Positions 1 to 7,345 of a stretch of DNA of 7,511 bases are shown here, one piece after another. This stretch comes from an uncultured Pseudomonadales bacterium (GTDB lineage Bacteria; Pseudomonadota; Gammaproteobacteria; Pseudomonadales; Pseudohongiellaceae): the NCBI GenBank assembly GCA_938082955.1, contig CALKDE010000165.1, positions 1-7,511 of the forward strand. Direction: 5' to 3'. Every line of letters begins with the position of its first letter. Within the stretch, counting starts at the first letter, position 1. The position numbers were made by a program, and so were the translations under genes. The notes below the pieces were generated by a model. The model saw nothing but the letters and a program-made list of their open reading frames with translations, searched no databases and was not told the origin of the DNA.

Positions 1-1798
1 TCGGTTCCGTCCCGAGGGCACAGTACGCGCCAACGGGCTCCCAGTCGCTGAGGGTCGTAAAGGGAAGCAATCGACCGCTGACCTAAGCGGTGTTCGTTTT
101 ATTGATGCTGACAATGGCAGCCGCGTTGAAGAAGATTTTAATGACGCGACTTATTCCGGCTTTCGACTCACCGGCCTTTACGAAATTAACGACGACTGGA
201 GTCTAACAGTCGGCCATGCGCAACAGGAGCTAGAAACCGAAGGCGTCTTCTTTGCCGACCCCAATCTAGGTGATCTTGAAATTCAGCGTTATCAGGAAGA
301 CTCTTTAGAAGACACGTTCAGTAATACCAGCTGGACTCTAAAGGGAATGCTGGGTGAGCTTGAAGTTGTTTATGCAGGAGCCTTCACCGACCGCGAAGCT
401 GATCAGTTAGTTGACTATGCGGATTACCTGTTTGTTGGTCAGTACCTTCCTTATTACGTGTGTGACGGCAGTGTGACCTACCCTGGCGCCGATCCCATGG
501 GAACCTGTCAGGCGCCTAATCTGTTTGTTAAAAGCAACACCGAGACTGAGATTAGTACCCACGAGCTGCGATTCGCGACCGACCCAGATCGGCCCATCAG
601 CGCTACATTTGGCGGCTTTTATAGCAGCCTTGAATTGCAAGAACTGAACAGCTTTACCTACCCTGGTTCGTCCGAAGCAATAGCCTTTAACGGCACGCGT
701 GGTTTCGGCCCTAATTTCTCGGCCAGCGGTGCAACCGTCAGAGATACTGGTCAGTGGCCAGACGGTGTGATCTTTCGCAATGACGTCGTGCGTACTGATG
801 AGCAAAAAGGGGTTTTCGGTGAGGTGACTTTCGATCTAAGCGATCAATTTTCCATTATTGGAGGGGCTCGCTGGTACGACATTGAAGTCGATCTTAAAGG
901 CAGCGCTGCTGGCTCGTTCGGTAACTTCGGTGCAACTACAGACAATAACGCCGGCAATAATTTGGACAACCTGTTTAGTAACCCTAACCCAGACACTGCT
1001 TCCGCTGACGGTATCATCACCAAATTCAGTGTGAACTGGACGCCAAATTCCGATACTTTGGTCTACGCAACCTTCTCTGAAGGTTTTAGACCGGGACTGC
1101 TTAATCGTCCTGGCGGGGCATCTAACCCAGCCGGAACTTTTACTGTTCCCTTCGCTGTCGATACTGATGATCTGACAAATTACGAGTTAGGGTGGAAGGC
1201 TGATCTACTGGACTATACGCTACGTTTCAACGGAGCGATCTTCTTCTCTGAGATTGAGCGACTGCAGACGACTATTTTTGATCCAAGCATCACTAATCTG
1301 TTCTTTTCTGACAACGCAGCAGATGCCGAGGTTAGTGGTATCGAAGGCGACTTTATTTGGGAGCCCGCTTCGATAGACGGACTGACAGTGACAGGCGCGT
1401 TTTCGTTTCTAGACACCGAAATCACTAAGGTGATCACGCCTACCAACGACGTTATAGTAGGCGACTCGCTGGCCTTTGCGCCGGAGGTTCAATTTAATCT
1501 ACGAGCACGTTACGAATGGGATATCGGCTCTGGCCGAACAGCCCATGTAATGCCGCATGTGACTTATTCCGACGAAGCCTACAGCGACATTATCACAATC
1601 AATCGTGATCGCATGGACAGCTGGGTTATGTTTGGTATGACCGCTGGCATTAGCAACGATCAATGGTCGGTAGATGTCTTTGCCGAAAACATTGGCGATG
1701 AGCGCGCGGAAATTTCGAACTCGTTTATTTATGATCGTCAGCGCGTGACTTATGCCAGACCTTTTACGGGCGGAGTCCGAGTCGCCTACGACTTCTAA
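1..1798 (+). CDS. TonB-dependent receptor, C-terminal beta-barrel part (5' end outside window)
   Basis: This is an outer-membrane receptor that would take up a substrate using energy from TonB/ExbBD. The frame is open from base 2, giving about 598 visible residues before TAA at 1796-1798; the first ATG inside it (347) is internal, not a start. What is visible is barrel: alternating aromatic/polar strands, Asp- and Asn-rich loops, repeated strand ends, a late 'AENIGDERAEI' segment like the 'ENLFDKRA' motif typical of these receptors, and a terminal 'VRVAYDF' with C-terminal Phe, the usual signal for barrel assembly. The plug domain, TonB box and signal peptide must lie upstream of the window. 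Two cysteines (codons 461 and 506) sit in one likely extracellular loop and could form a disulfide. The substrate cannot be read from this part. The sulfotransferase gene follows after 59 bases on the same strand. Confidence 0.9.
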   Translation, partial: RFRPEGTVRANGLPVAEGRKGKQSTADLSGVRFIDADNGSRVEEDFNDATYSGFRLTGLYEINDDWSLTVGHAQQELETEGVFFADPNLGDLEIQRYQEDSLEDTFSNTSWTLKGMLGELEVVYAGAFTDREADQLVDYADYLFVGQYLPYYVCDGSVTYPGADPMGTCQAPNLFVKSNTETEISTHELRFATDPDRPISATFGGFYSSLELQELNSFTYPGSSEAIAFNGTRGFGPNFSASGATVRDTGQWPDGVIFRNDVVRTDEQKGVFGEVTFDLSDQFSIIGGARWYDIEVDLKGSAAGSFGNFGATTDNNAGNNLDNLFSNPNPDTASADGIITKFSVNWTPNSDTLVYATFSEGFRPGLLNRPGGASNPAGTFTVPFAVDTDDLTNYELGWKADLLDYTLRFNGAIFFSEIERLQTTIFDPSITNLFFSDNAADAEVSGIEGDFIWEPASIDGLTVTGAFSFLDTEITKVITPTNDVIVGDSLAFAPEVQFNLRARYEWDIGSGRTAHVMPHVTYSDEAYSDIITINRDRMDSWVMFGMTAGISNDQWSVDVFAENIGDERAEISNSFIYDRQRVTYARPFTGGVRVAYDF

Positions 1799-1804
1799 GG
1801 GGCG

Positions 1805-1861
1805 ATGTTTAACGTCCTCTCAGCGCGTTATGATTCAGGCACTTCTTCGGAGTGCCTGTGA
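1805..1861 (+). CDS. Possible 18-codon leader ORF overlapping the sulfotransferase start
   Basis: ATG at 1805 opens a frame of 18 codons (MFNVLSARYDSGTSSECL) closing with TGA at 1859-1861. That stop overlaps the GTG start at 1858 as GTGA, the classic arrangement for translational coupling. A TAAGGGG stretch (1796-1802) just upstream could act as Shine-Dalgarno sequence, although it is closer to the ATG than ideal, and its TAA is the receptor's stop codon. The frame is the same as the receptor's, so it could also be mere leftover frame after that stop. The ORF runs through the hairpin at 1836-1858, so its translation would open the hairpin. It resembles no peptide I know; it is proposed from layout alone and may be chance. 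Confidence 0.3.
   Translation: MFNVLSARYDSGTSSECL
1836..1858 (+). promoter_or_regulatory. Hairpin sequestering the sulfotransferase ribosome binding site
   Basis: CAGGCACT (1836-1843) and AGTGCCTG (1851-1858) are perfect inverted copies. A T-G wobble (1844/1850) and a C-G pair (1845/1849) extend the stem to ten pairs around a three-base loop (1846-1848). The 3' arm contains the GGAG Shine-Dalgarno sequence (1849-1852) and ends on the G of the GTG start at 1858, so the folded RNA would hide the initiation site. No T-run follows, which argues against an intrinsic terminator for the receptor gene, although a processing or mRNA-protecting role is possible. Confidence 0.5.
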
Positions 1862-3918
1862 ACTCATCGGGCACGCAAAACCCAGAAACCGAATTGATTG
1901 ACCTGGCCAGAGGTCTTGGCGCCGCTCAGAAGCTGATTCAAAGTCAGGATTTTTCGGCGGCGATTGCAGCCTTGCAGCTACTGCTGAAATCAAAACCGGA
2001 CGAACCGGAGGCGCTTTACATGAGCGCTGTCTGCCTTCGTTACACGAAGCAATACGACGCCGCTCTTACATCTCTTTCTCACTTAAAGTCAGTGCATCCG
2101 GAGCACGGCCGCGCCCATCAGGAAGAAGGCTACAATCAGCGCGCCCTCGGCAATACCCACAAGGCGCTGAAAGCCTTTGATCGCGCCTGTTTCTATAATC
2201 CAGCACTGGAAGCCAGCTATCGGGCCAGAATTGATATTCATAACCAGCACAGCGAGAGAGCCCGCGCGCTGCACGTGCAAGAACAGTTGAAACAGTTACT
2301 CGCTCTGCCTAAACCACTGATCGCTGTCGTCGACCTCATTTCTATGGGTAAGCTATTGCGTGCCGAAGAGTTGTGCCGTGCGTTTCTGAAAAAGATACCT
2401 CATCATGTGGAAGCCATGCGTCTGCTTGCTGACATTGGCATGCGACTTGGCATATTGGAAGACTCTGAACTGCTCTTACACTCAGCCAGCCTCTTAGCCC
2501 CGGATAATATCCCTATCCACATCGATTACATTCAAGTGTTGCGTAAACGTCAGCAGCACCTTGCCGCGCAGGAGCAGGCGTCGAAGTTGCTAGAGCGCGA
2601 ACCCAGCAACCCCCAGTTCCAGTCTATTTATGCAGTGCAGTGTATGCAGTCTGGTCAGTTTGATGAAGCGCTGGCGACCTTTGATGAACTCTTAAAAATC
2701 CTGCCAAACGATCCCGTCACGCTTACGTCTCAGGGTCATGCGCTCAAGACGAAGGGTGAGTCTACGAGCGCAATCACTAGCTACCAACAGGCCATCGCCT
2801 CCTATCCTAGACATGGAGAAGCCTATTTTTCGCTCGCCAACCTGAAGACTTATCGATTTAGCGATGAAGAGATTCAGCAGATGCTCGTGCTGCAACAAGA
2901 TGACAACCTCTCGTTTATGGAGCGTGTTCACCTTTGTTTCGCGCTGGGCAAAGCCTTTGAGGACAACAAGGATATAGAACAATCGTTTGATTTTTATGAG
3001 CAAGGCAATCAGTTAAAAAAATCACAGAGTCGTTATGACGCGCTCCAGATCACTAAAGAGCTAGAACTGCAGAGGGAGTACGTAACCGAAAACTTGCTCA
3101 GCGAAAAAAGGGACTTTGGCAATGCCAGCCCAGATCCAATTTTTATCGTCGGCATGCCGCGGTCGGGGTCGACCCTGATCGAACAAATTCTTTCAAGCCA
3201 CTCCCAGGTAGACGGCACTTTAGAGCTGCCCAATGTTCTCTCTCTGTCACAGCGTTTGCGCCGACATGCCGTGAACGGCACTACACCTGGTTACCCGCAA
3301 GTTCTGGAATCATTGAGCCAGAAGGAGCTCTCTCAATTTGGCGAGGAATTTATTGAAGATACCCGCAGTCATCGTCAGGGTGCTCCGCTATTTATTGACA
3401 AGATGCCTAACAACTTTCGCCACATCGGGCTTATTAAATTGATGTTGCCGCGAGCAAAGGTTATCGACGCACGGCGTAACCCACTTGACTGTTGTTTTAG
3501 TGGTTTCAAGCAGTTGTTTGCCGAAGGACAGGAATTCAGCTATTCCTTAGCCGACATAGGGCAGTATTACCGCGACTACGTAAGGCTAATGGATCATTGG
3601 GGAAAAGTGCTGCCCGGCTTTGTGCTGCGCGTGAACAATGAAGAGGTGATCGCAGATTTAGAGAGAGAAGTTCGCAGATTGCTGGAGTTTTGCGGCCTAC
3701 CGTTCGAACAAGCCTGTCTAAATTTTCACAAGACCCAGCGCAATGTAAGAACACCCAGCTCAGAACAGGTGCGCAGACCTGTGAACAGCTCTGGCGTCGG
3801 CCAGTGGCGAAAATACAGCGCCTTTTTAGGACCACTTAAGCAATCATTGGGCGCCGAACTGGCTGCACTCTCCCAGATCGGCGAAGCGCCTAGAAAAACG
3901 CAGCAACCAGAACACTAA
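1858..3918 (+). CDS. TPR-repeat sulfotransferase family protein
   Basis: Predicted PAPS-dependent sulfotransferase fused to TPR helices, 686 residues from GTG 1858. Residues about 1-410 are a TPR solenoid; clear repeats include those around 'DFSAAIAALQLLLKSKPDE' and 'GQFDEALATFDELLKILPND'. The catalytic domain follows: 'FIVGMPRSGST' (about 429-439) is the PAPS 5'-phosphosulfate loop, 'IDKMPNNFRHIGLI' is a motif conserved in this bacterial group, and 'ARRNPLDCCFSGF' (about 538-550) supplies the 3'-phosphate-binding Arg and Ser eight residues apart, as in classical sulfotransferases. No signal peptide or membrane segment is seen, so it is probably cytosolic. GTG 1858 is preferred because GGAG (1849-1852) lies five bases before it; GTG 1852 would add two residues but lacks such a site. 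A hairpin covers the initiation region. The acceptor is unknown; TPR domains often bind proteins or peptides. The transporter gene follows after 15 bases. Confidence 0.88.
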   Translation: MNSSGTQNPETELIDLARGLGAAQKLIQSQDFSAAIAALQLLLKSKPDEPEALYMSAVCLRYTKQYDAALTSLSHLKSVHPEHGRAHQEEGYNQRALGNTHKALKAFDRACFYNPALEASYRARIDIHNQHSERARALHVQEQLKQLLALPKPLIAVVDLISMGKLLRAEELCRAFLKKIPHHVEAMRLLADIGMRLGILEDSELLLHSASLLAPDNIPIHIDYIQVLRKRQQHLAAQEQASKLLEREPSNPQFQSIYAVQCMQSGQFDEALATFDELLKILPNDPVTLTSQGHALKTKGESTSAITSYQQAIASYPRHGEAYFSLANLKTYRFSDEEIQQMLVLQQDDNLSFMERVHLCFALGKAFEDNKDIEQSFDFYEQGNQLKKSQSRYDALQITKELELQREYVTENLLSEKRDFGNASPDPIFIVGMPRSGSTLIEQILSSHSQVDGTLELPNVLSLSQRLRRHAVNGTTPGYPQVLESLSQKELSQFGEEFIEDTRSHRQGAPLFIDKMPNNFRHIGLIKLMLPRAKVIDARRNPLDCCFSGFKQLFAEGQEFSYSLADIGQYYRDYVRLMDHWGKVLPGFVLRVNNEEVIADLEREVRRLLEFCGLPFEQACLNFHKTQRNVRTPSSEQVRRPVNSSGVGQWRKYSAFLGPLKQSLGAELAALSQIGEAPRKTQQPEH

Positions 3919-3933
3919 CAGGAAGCAGTACAC

Positions 3934-5922
3934 ATGGAACGACATATTCCTGACGCAAAATCAGGCTCGAAATTGTTCGACAGTATTTGCCGTCCGGTGT
4001 TCTTCATCTCGGCCGGTCTCATCGTATTGGTATGTATCTACGGAGTGGGATTCAGCGAACACGCAGCGGTAACATTTAGCGCTATTCAAGATTGGCTGGT
4101 GACGAGCTTTGGCTGGTTCTACATGGTGTCAATTGCCTTCTTTTTTGGCTTCGTGGTCTACCTCGCTTTTAGCCGCTTCGCCAATATCAAACTCGGGCCC
4201 GACGACTCCGAACCGGACTACAGCTACGTCAGTTGGTTTTCCATGTTATTCAGTGCCGGCATGGGTATCGGTCTTTTGTTCTTCGGTGTCTCCGAACCAC
4301 TTACTCACTTCGCCCAGCCACCAACTGGCATTGGCGGCACTGCTGAGGCGGCAGGTCGCGCCATGGAAATCACCTTCTTTCACTGGGGGCTGCAGGCTTG
4401 GTCGGTGTATATCGTGGTTGGACTTTCGCTGGCTTATTTCTCATTTCGTCACGGCCTGCCTTTGTCGATTAGATCTGCGCTGTACCCGCTCATCGGAGAC
4501 CGAATCTACGGGCCCATCGGCCACACCGTCGATATTTTTGCAGTACTAGGCACCATGTTTGGCGTCGCCACGTCATTAGGGCTTGGCGTAATGCAGGTGA
4601 ACGCGGGATTGAGCTATTTGTTTGACGTGGAAGTGTCCACCACCGTGCAAATAATTCTCATCGTCTTCATCACAGCCATGGCGACGATCTCCGTAGTTGC
4701 TGGTCTCGATGCTGGCATCCGCCGCCTCAGCGAGCTCAATCTTTTGCTTGCTGTAGTGATGCTGGTGTTCATCTTACTGGCAGGCCCAACCGCCACTTTG
4801 TTGGGAGCCCTGCTGCAAAACGTCGGCGGCTATCTATCGAGCATGGTGGATATGACGTTCAACCTCCATGCTTACCAGCCTATCGAATGGATGGGAGACT
4901 GGACTTTATTTTACTGGGGCTGGTGGATCTCTTGGTCACCCTTTGTAGGCATGTTCATCGCGCGCATTTCCCGTGGCCGTACTATTCGCGAATTCATCAT
5001 TGGCGTGCTGCTCGTGCCCGCAGGCTTCACCTTTTTATGGCTTAGCCTTTTCGGTAATACGGCACTCATCATGGAGCTGGCCGACAATGGCATCAGCTTG
5101 GTGAATACCGCACTGGAAGACTCACCAACCACACTTTTTATGATGCTAGAGCAGCTACCCTGGTCAACTCTAATGTCACTGGTGGCAACCTTATTGATTA
5201 TGACTTTTTTTGTCACCTCATCGGATTCGGGCTCACTGGTAATAGACATCATTACCTCCGGCGGCAACGAAGACCCGCCTGTGTGGCAGCGAATTTTCTG
5301 GGCCGTGACTGAAGGCGTCGTCGCCGCGGCACTGCTGCTTGCAGGAGGCTTGTCGGCGCTGCAAACGGCCGCAATCAGCAGTGCGCTGCCTTTCGCCTGC
5401 GTTATGTTTCTCATGTGTTTAGGGCTCTACAAGGGGCTAAACATGGAAGCCCTCAAACGGCCCTATGGGCCGGGTACTGTGCCCAGAGTTCCCCAAGCCT
5501 CCTCATCGAAACAGTGGCAACAGCGACTGCGCGCACTAATCGGCGAACACCGCCAACAGGATGTTCGCGACTTTATTGAAAAAACAGTAAGACCGGCCAT
5601 GCAGGCAGTAGCATTGCAAATTGATGCATCTCAATTGCAGTCCCGCGTCGAAGAAGCCGGCACCATGATCAAGCTAATTGTCGATCATGGTACCAACACA
5701 GAATTTAAGTACGAGATTCGCCTGCGCGAATACGGCATTCCCTCTGTAGCATTCCCCAAACTGCCCCAACGCGACCAGGAAAAAACATACTGGCGCGCCG
5801 AAGTTCACCTAAACGAAGGACCCCAGAAATACGACGTGGCAGGGTATACCGTGGAGCAACTCACAGGCGATCTGCTAGCGCAGTTTGAGATGCATATGCA
5901 ATGGTTGCATGCGAAGGTGTAG
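3934..5922 (+). CDS. betT: BCCT family transporter, BetT-like (choline/betaine type)
   Basis: Inner-membrane symporter of the betaine/choline/carnitine family, 662 residues, close to E. coli BetT (677 as I recall). Seen in order: the first helix at about residues 15-40; glycine-rich 'AGMGIGLLFFGVSEP' (108-122); the aromatic substrate box of the fourth core helix, W151/W156/Y159, spaced as BetP W189/W194/Y197; the family signature 'WGWWISWSPF' (328-337) with W330/W331/W334; and F425/T428/S429, matching the BetP sodium-site residues. After 'RPYGPGTVP' (about 510) comes a cytoplasmic C-terminal domain of about 150 residues of the BetT type, linked in that family to osmotic control. AGGAAG (3920-3925) lies eight bases before the ATG, and the gap to the sulfotransferase stop is 15 bases, so co-transcription is likely. 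Family is certain; choline versus betaine or a related quaternary amine is inferred from overall resemblance and the C-terminal domain. The symbol is by similarity only. Confidence 0.9.
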   Translation: MERHIPDAKSGSKLFDSICRPVFFISAGLIVLVCIYGVGFSEHAAVTFSAIQDWLVTSFGWFYMVSIAFFFGFVVYLAFSRFANIKLGPDDSEPDYSYVSWFSMLFSAGMGIGLLFFGVSEPLTHFAQPPTGIGGTAEAAGRAMEITFFHWGLQAWSVYIVVGLSLAYFSFRHGLPLSIRSALYPLIGDRIYGPIGHTVDIFAVLGTMFGVATSLGLGVMQVNAGLSYLFDVEVSTTVQIILIVFITAMATISVVAGLDAGIRRLSELNLLLAVVMLVFILLAGPTATLLGALLQNVGGYLSSMVDMTFNLHAYQPIEWMGDWTLFYWGWWISWSPFVGMFIARISRGRTIREFIIGVLLVPAGFTFLWLSLFGNTALIMELADNGISLVNTALEDSPTTLFMMLEQLPWSTLMSLVATLLIMTFFVTSSDSGSLVIDIITSGGNEDPPVWQRIFWAVTEGVVAAALLLAGGLSALQTAAISSALPFACVMFLMCLGLYKGLNMEALKRPYGPGTVPRVPQASSSKQWQQRLRALIGEHRQQDVRDFIEKTVRPAMQAVALQIDASQLQSRVEEAGTMIKLIVDHGTNTEFKYEIRLREYGIPSVAFPKLPQRDQEKTYWRAEVHLNEGPQKYDVAGYTVEQLTGDLLAQFEMHMQWLHAKV

Positions 5923-5944
5923 TTGAGCGGTATCAAGAGAATAA

Positions 5945-5976
5945 AGGTGGTTCGACACCCTGTCGGCCTGACACCT
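5945..5976 (+). other. Two-part stem-loop after the BCCT gene
   Basis: AGGTG (5945-5949) can pair with CACCT (5972-5976), enclosing a second hairpin of CGACA (5953-5957) and TGTCG (5961-5965) with a CCC loop. It lies 22 bases after the transporter stop, a natural place for a 3' end signal, but no T-run follows, so it is at best a weak or Rho-assisted terminator or an RNA-stabilising structure. The rest of the 119-base gap before cysC shows no promoter I can defend. Confidence 0.2.
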
Positions 5977-6041
5977 AGCAGCGATGCGGTGACTGACACT
6001 GTGGCCGCCAAATTTCTTATCAGTGAATAGAGTATAGAGTT

Positions 6042-6665
6042 ATGAATATTTCACCTCAACAAGGCGAGGTCTCTCGCGCGGATCGTCAAGCACTGCTGAA
6101 TCAAACTAGTGTGACAATCTGGTTTACGGGTATATCTGGTGCAGGCAAAAGTAGTATTGCGATAGCTCTAGAAAAAGCTCTGCATACATTAAACAGAGTG
6201 TCATACCGGCTTGACGGCGATAATCTCAGGCTCGGCTTAAGTAAAAATCTCGGATTTTCGGAGACAGATCGAAGTGAGAACATTCGCCGTGTTGGTGAAG
6301 TCGCAAAACTTATTAGCGATGTGGGTGTTATTGTACTATCAAGCTTCATAAGCCCTTACGCAGTTGACCGCAATATGGTTCGCAAATTACATGAGGACAG
6401 TGGATTCAGGTTCATTGAAGTGTATGTTGACTGCTCAGTTACTGAAGCTGAGCGTCGAGATCCTAAAGGCTTATACAGGAAAGCTCGAGCTGGTGAAATT
6501 GAGAATTTTACTGGTGTTAGTCACCCTTACGAAGTGCCTATCGAGCCAGACATTCATTTACATACGGAGAACTCAACGATTGAAGGTGAGGTTAGTACAA
6601 TTATTGACTATCTTGTTGCTGAGAAGATTATCAATATTGGGGGCACTGATGAAATAGTAAGGTAG
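6042..6665 (+). CDS. cysC: Adenylyl-sulfate (APS) kinase
   Basis: Cytosolic kinase that phosphorylates adenosine 5'-phosphosulfate with ATP to make PAPS, the donor for sulfotransferases and the substrate of PAPS reductase. It is 207 residues, the normal size for stand-alone CysC. Visible are the Walker A loop 'GISGAGKSS' (30-38), 'LDGDNLR' (57-63), 'GFSETDRSENIRRVGEVAKL' (71-90), 'FISPY' (102-106) carrying the serine that is phosphorylated in family members, and 'RDPKGLYRKARAGEIENFTG' (139-158) of the substrate lid. The usual CysC end falls near residue 197; the last ten residues have no match I recognise and run into the region that borders the IS remnant. Only a weak AGAG (6029-6032) precedes the ATG. 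The gene is more AT-rich than the three before it (three sample lines counted by hand give about 38-45% GC, against about 52% in a transporter line). No cysD or cysN (ATP sulfurylase) is in the window. Confidence 0.93.
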   Translation: MNISPQQGEVSRADRQALLNQTSVTIWFTGISGAGKSSIAIALEKALHTLNRVSYRLDGDNLRLGLSKNLGFSETDRSENIRRVGEVAKLISDVGVIVLSSFISPYAVDRNMVRKLHEDSGFRFIEVYVDCSVTEAERRDPKGLYRKARAGEIENFTGVSHPYEVPIEPDIHLHTENSTIEGEVSTIIDYLVAEKIINIGGTDEIVR

Positions 6666-7344
6666 CAAAGACTTGGCTTTCCAAAGGTGGAAGCTATTGT
6701 TGGATAGCAAGTTAACTTACTCTGTTATTAGTGTCCCCAATATCTCTTGGCTGTACTCAGGCTACGCAGGAAATTCTTGGCTAAAGCGGCGTGAAATTCA
6801 CAAAGACAATTTTCGATCGGTCGACGAAGCCTACTACCAAAGGGGAGCGGGCTTTTTTTGCGGCCGACGTTCTGGCAGGCTCTCGAACCCCCAAAAAACG
6901 GGTTATGAGGCAGTGGAACCGGACTTGGCTGCTTTGAATAAGCTGAAGAGTCGTAATGCGTTTTTTTTTATGGAGCGTCTGGCCTTACTGAAACCGAACC
7001 TCTCCTGAACTTGGCAAGTCGAAAAATTCAAACGGGTTTTAGAGATCGAACACCGAACTAAAACCGAAATTGTTACTGATAAATTGAGAAGTTATGGGGT
7101 GGTTCACAGGAAGCTGATTCCTGAAACGATTGATGACGCATCTCAGTATGCCAATAATCGAACTGAGCTTTTGCTCGAGCCTGCAAGAGTGAGAGAGCAC
7201 AGTATGCGCAAGTTTAAACCAGTGCATCAGGCGCAACGTTTCTTGGGAGCTCATGTTGCTGTATACAACTTGTTGAACCTTGGGCGTTACTTGGTGTGGG
7301 GAGAACACGATCGACATTTCAGACTGCGCGCCTTTGCGTCTTAG
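6666..7344 (+). pseudogene. IS6-family transposase, decayed (frameshifts and internal stops)
   Basis: DDE transposase remnant. The secure part is 7009-7344, frame 1: 'VEKFKRVLE', then 'EIVTDKLRSYG' with the second catalytic Asp (codon 7078), then 'SQYANNRTE' with the catalytic Glu (codon 7165), 29 residues later as in the IS6 subgroup with HRELIPE-type sequences, then 'VREHSMRKFKPVHQAQRFLGAH' and a C-terminus ending at TAG 7342-7344. Weaker upstream pieces fit the same family in the right order. 'LGFPKVEAIVG' (about 6672-6704, the cysC frame) resembles the 'LSFRDVEELLA' segment. 'ISWLYSGYAGNSWLKRR' and 'VDEAYY' (about 6736-6837, frame 1) fit the region up to the first Asp (codon 6823). 'DVLAGSRTPKKRVMRQW' (about 6869-6919, frame 2) resembles the 'DVLVQSRRNKKAAKRF' segment. 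TGA at 6705/6706 and 7006 and frame changes near a 7-T run (6853) and a 9-T run (6961) break the gene. About 75 extra bases seem to lie between the first and second Asp. Family comparison is from memory. Confidence 0.72.
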
Positions 7345-7345
7345 G

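Noticed and set aside
407..805. A 132-codon minus-strand ORF opposite the receptor gene
   Set aside because: It is antisense to a clear receptor barrel, with no family match and no ribosome binding site.
1836..1858. Intrinsic terminator for the receptor gene
   Set aside because: The stem is strong but is followed by GTGAACTCATC rather than a T-run, and it overlaps the next gene's initiation site.
4109..4549. A 146-codon plus-strand ORF inside the transporter gene
   Set aside because: It lies in another frame of a strongly conserved BCCT gene and has a Ser/Pro/Leu-rich, family-less sequence typical of a shadow frame.
4911..5414. A 167-codon minus-strand ORF opposite the transporter gene
   Set aside because: It is fully antisense to the conserved Trp-box and sodium-site region, has low-complexity Ser/Thr/Val composition and no recognisable domain.
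5994..6022. Sigma-70 type promoter for cysC (CTGACA with CTTATC 17 bases on)
   Set aside because: The -10 candidate matches the consensus poorly and no better pair was found in the gap, so the call would be guesswork.
6673..7008. A separate 111-residue hypothetical protein after cysC
   Set aside because: Its segments WLYSGYAGNSWLKRR and VDEAYY fit the IS6 transposase region before the first catalytic Asp, and the same frame continues as the clear IS6 C-terminus after TGA 7006, so it is treated as part of one pseudogene.
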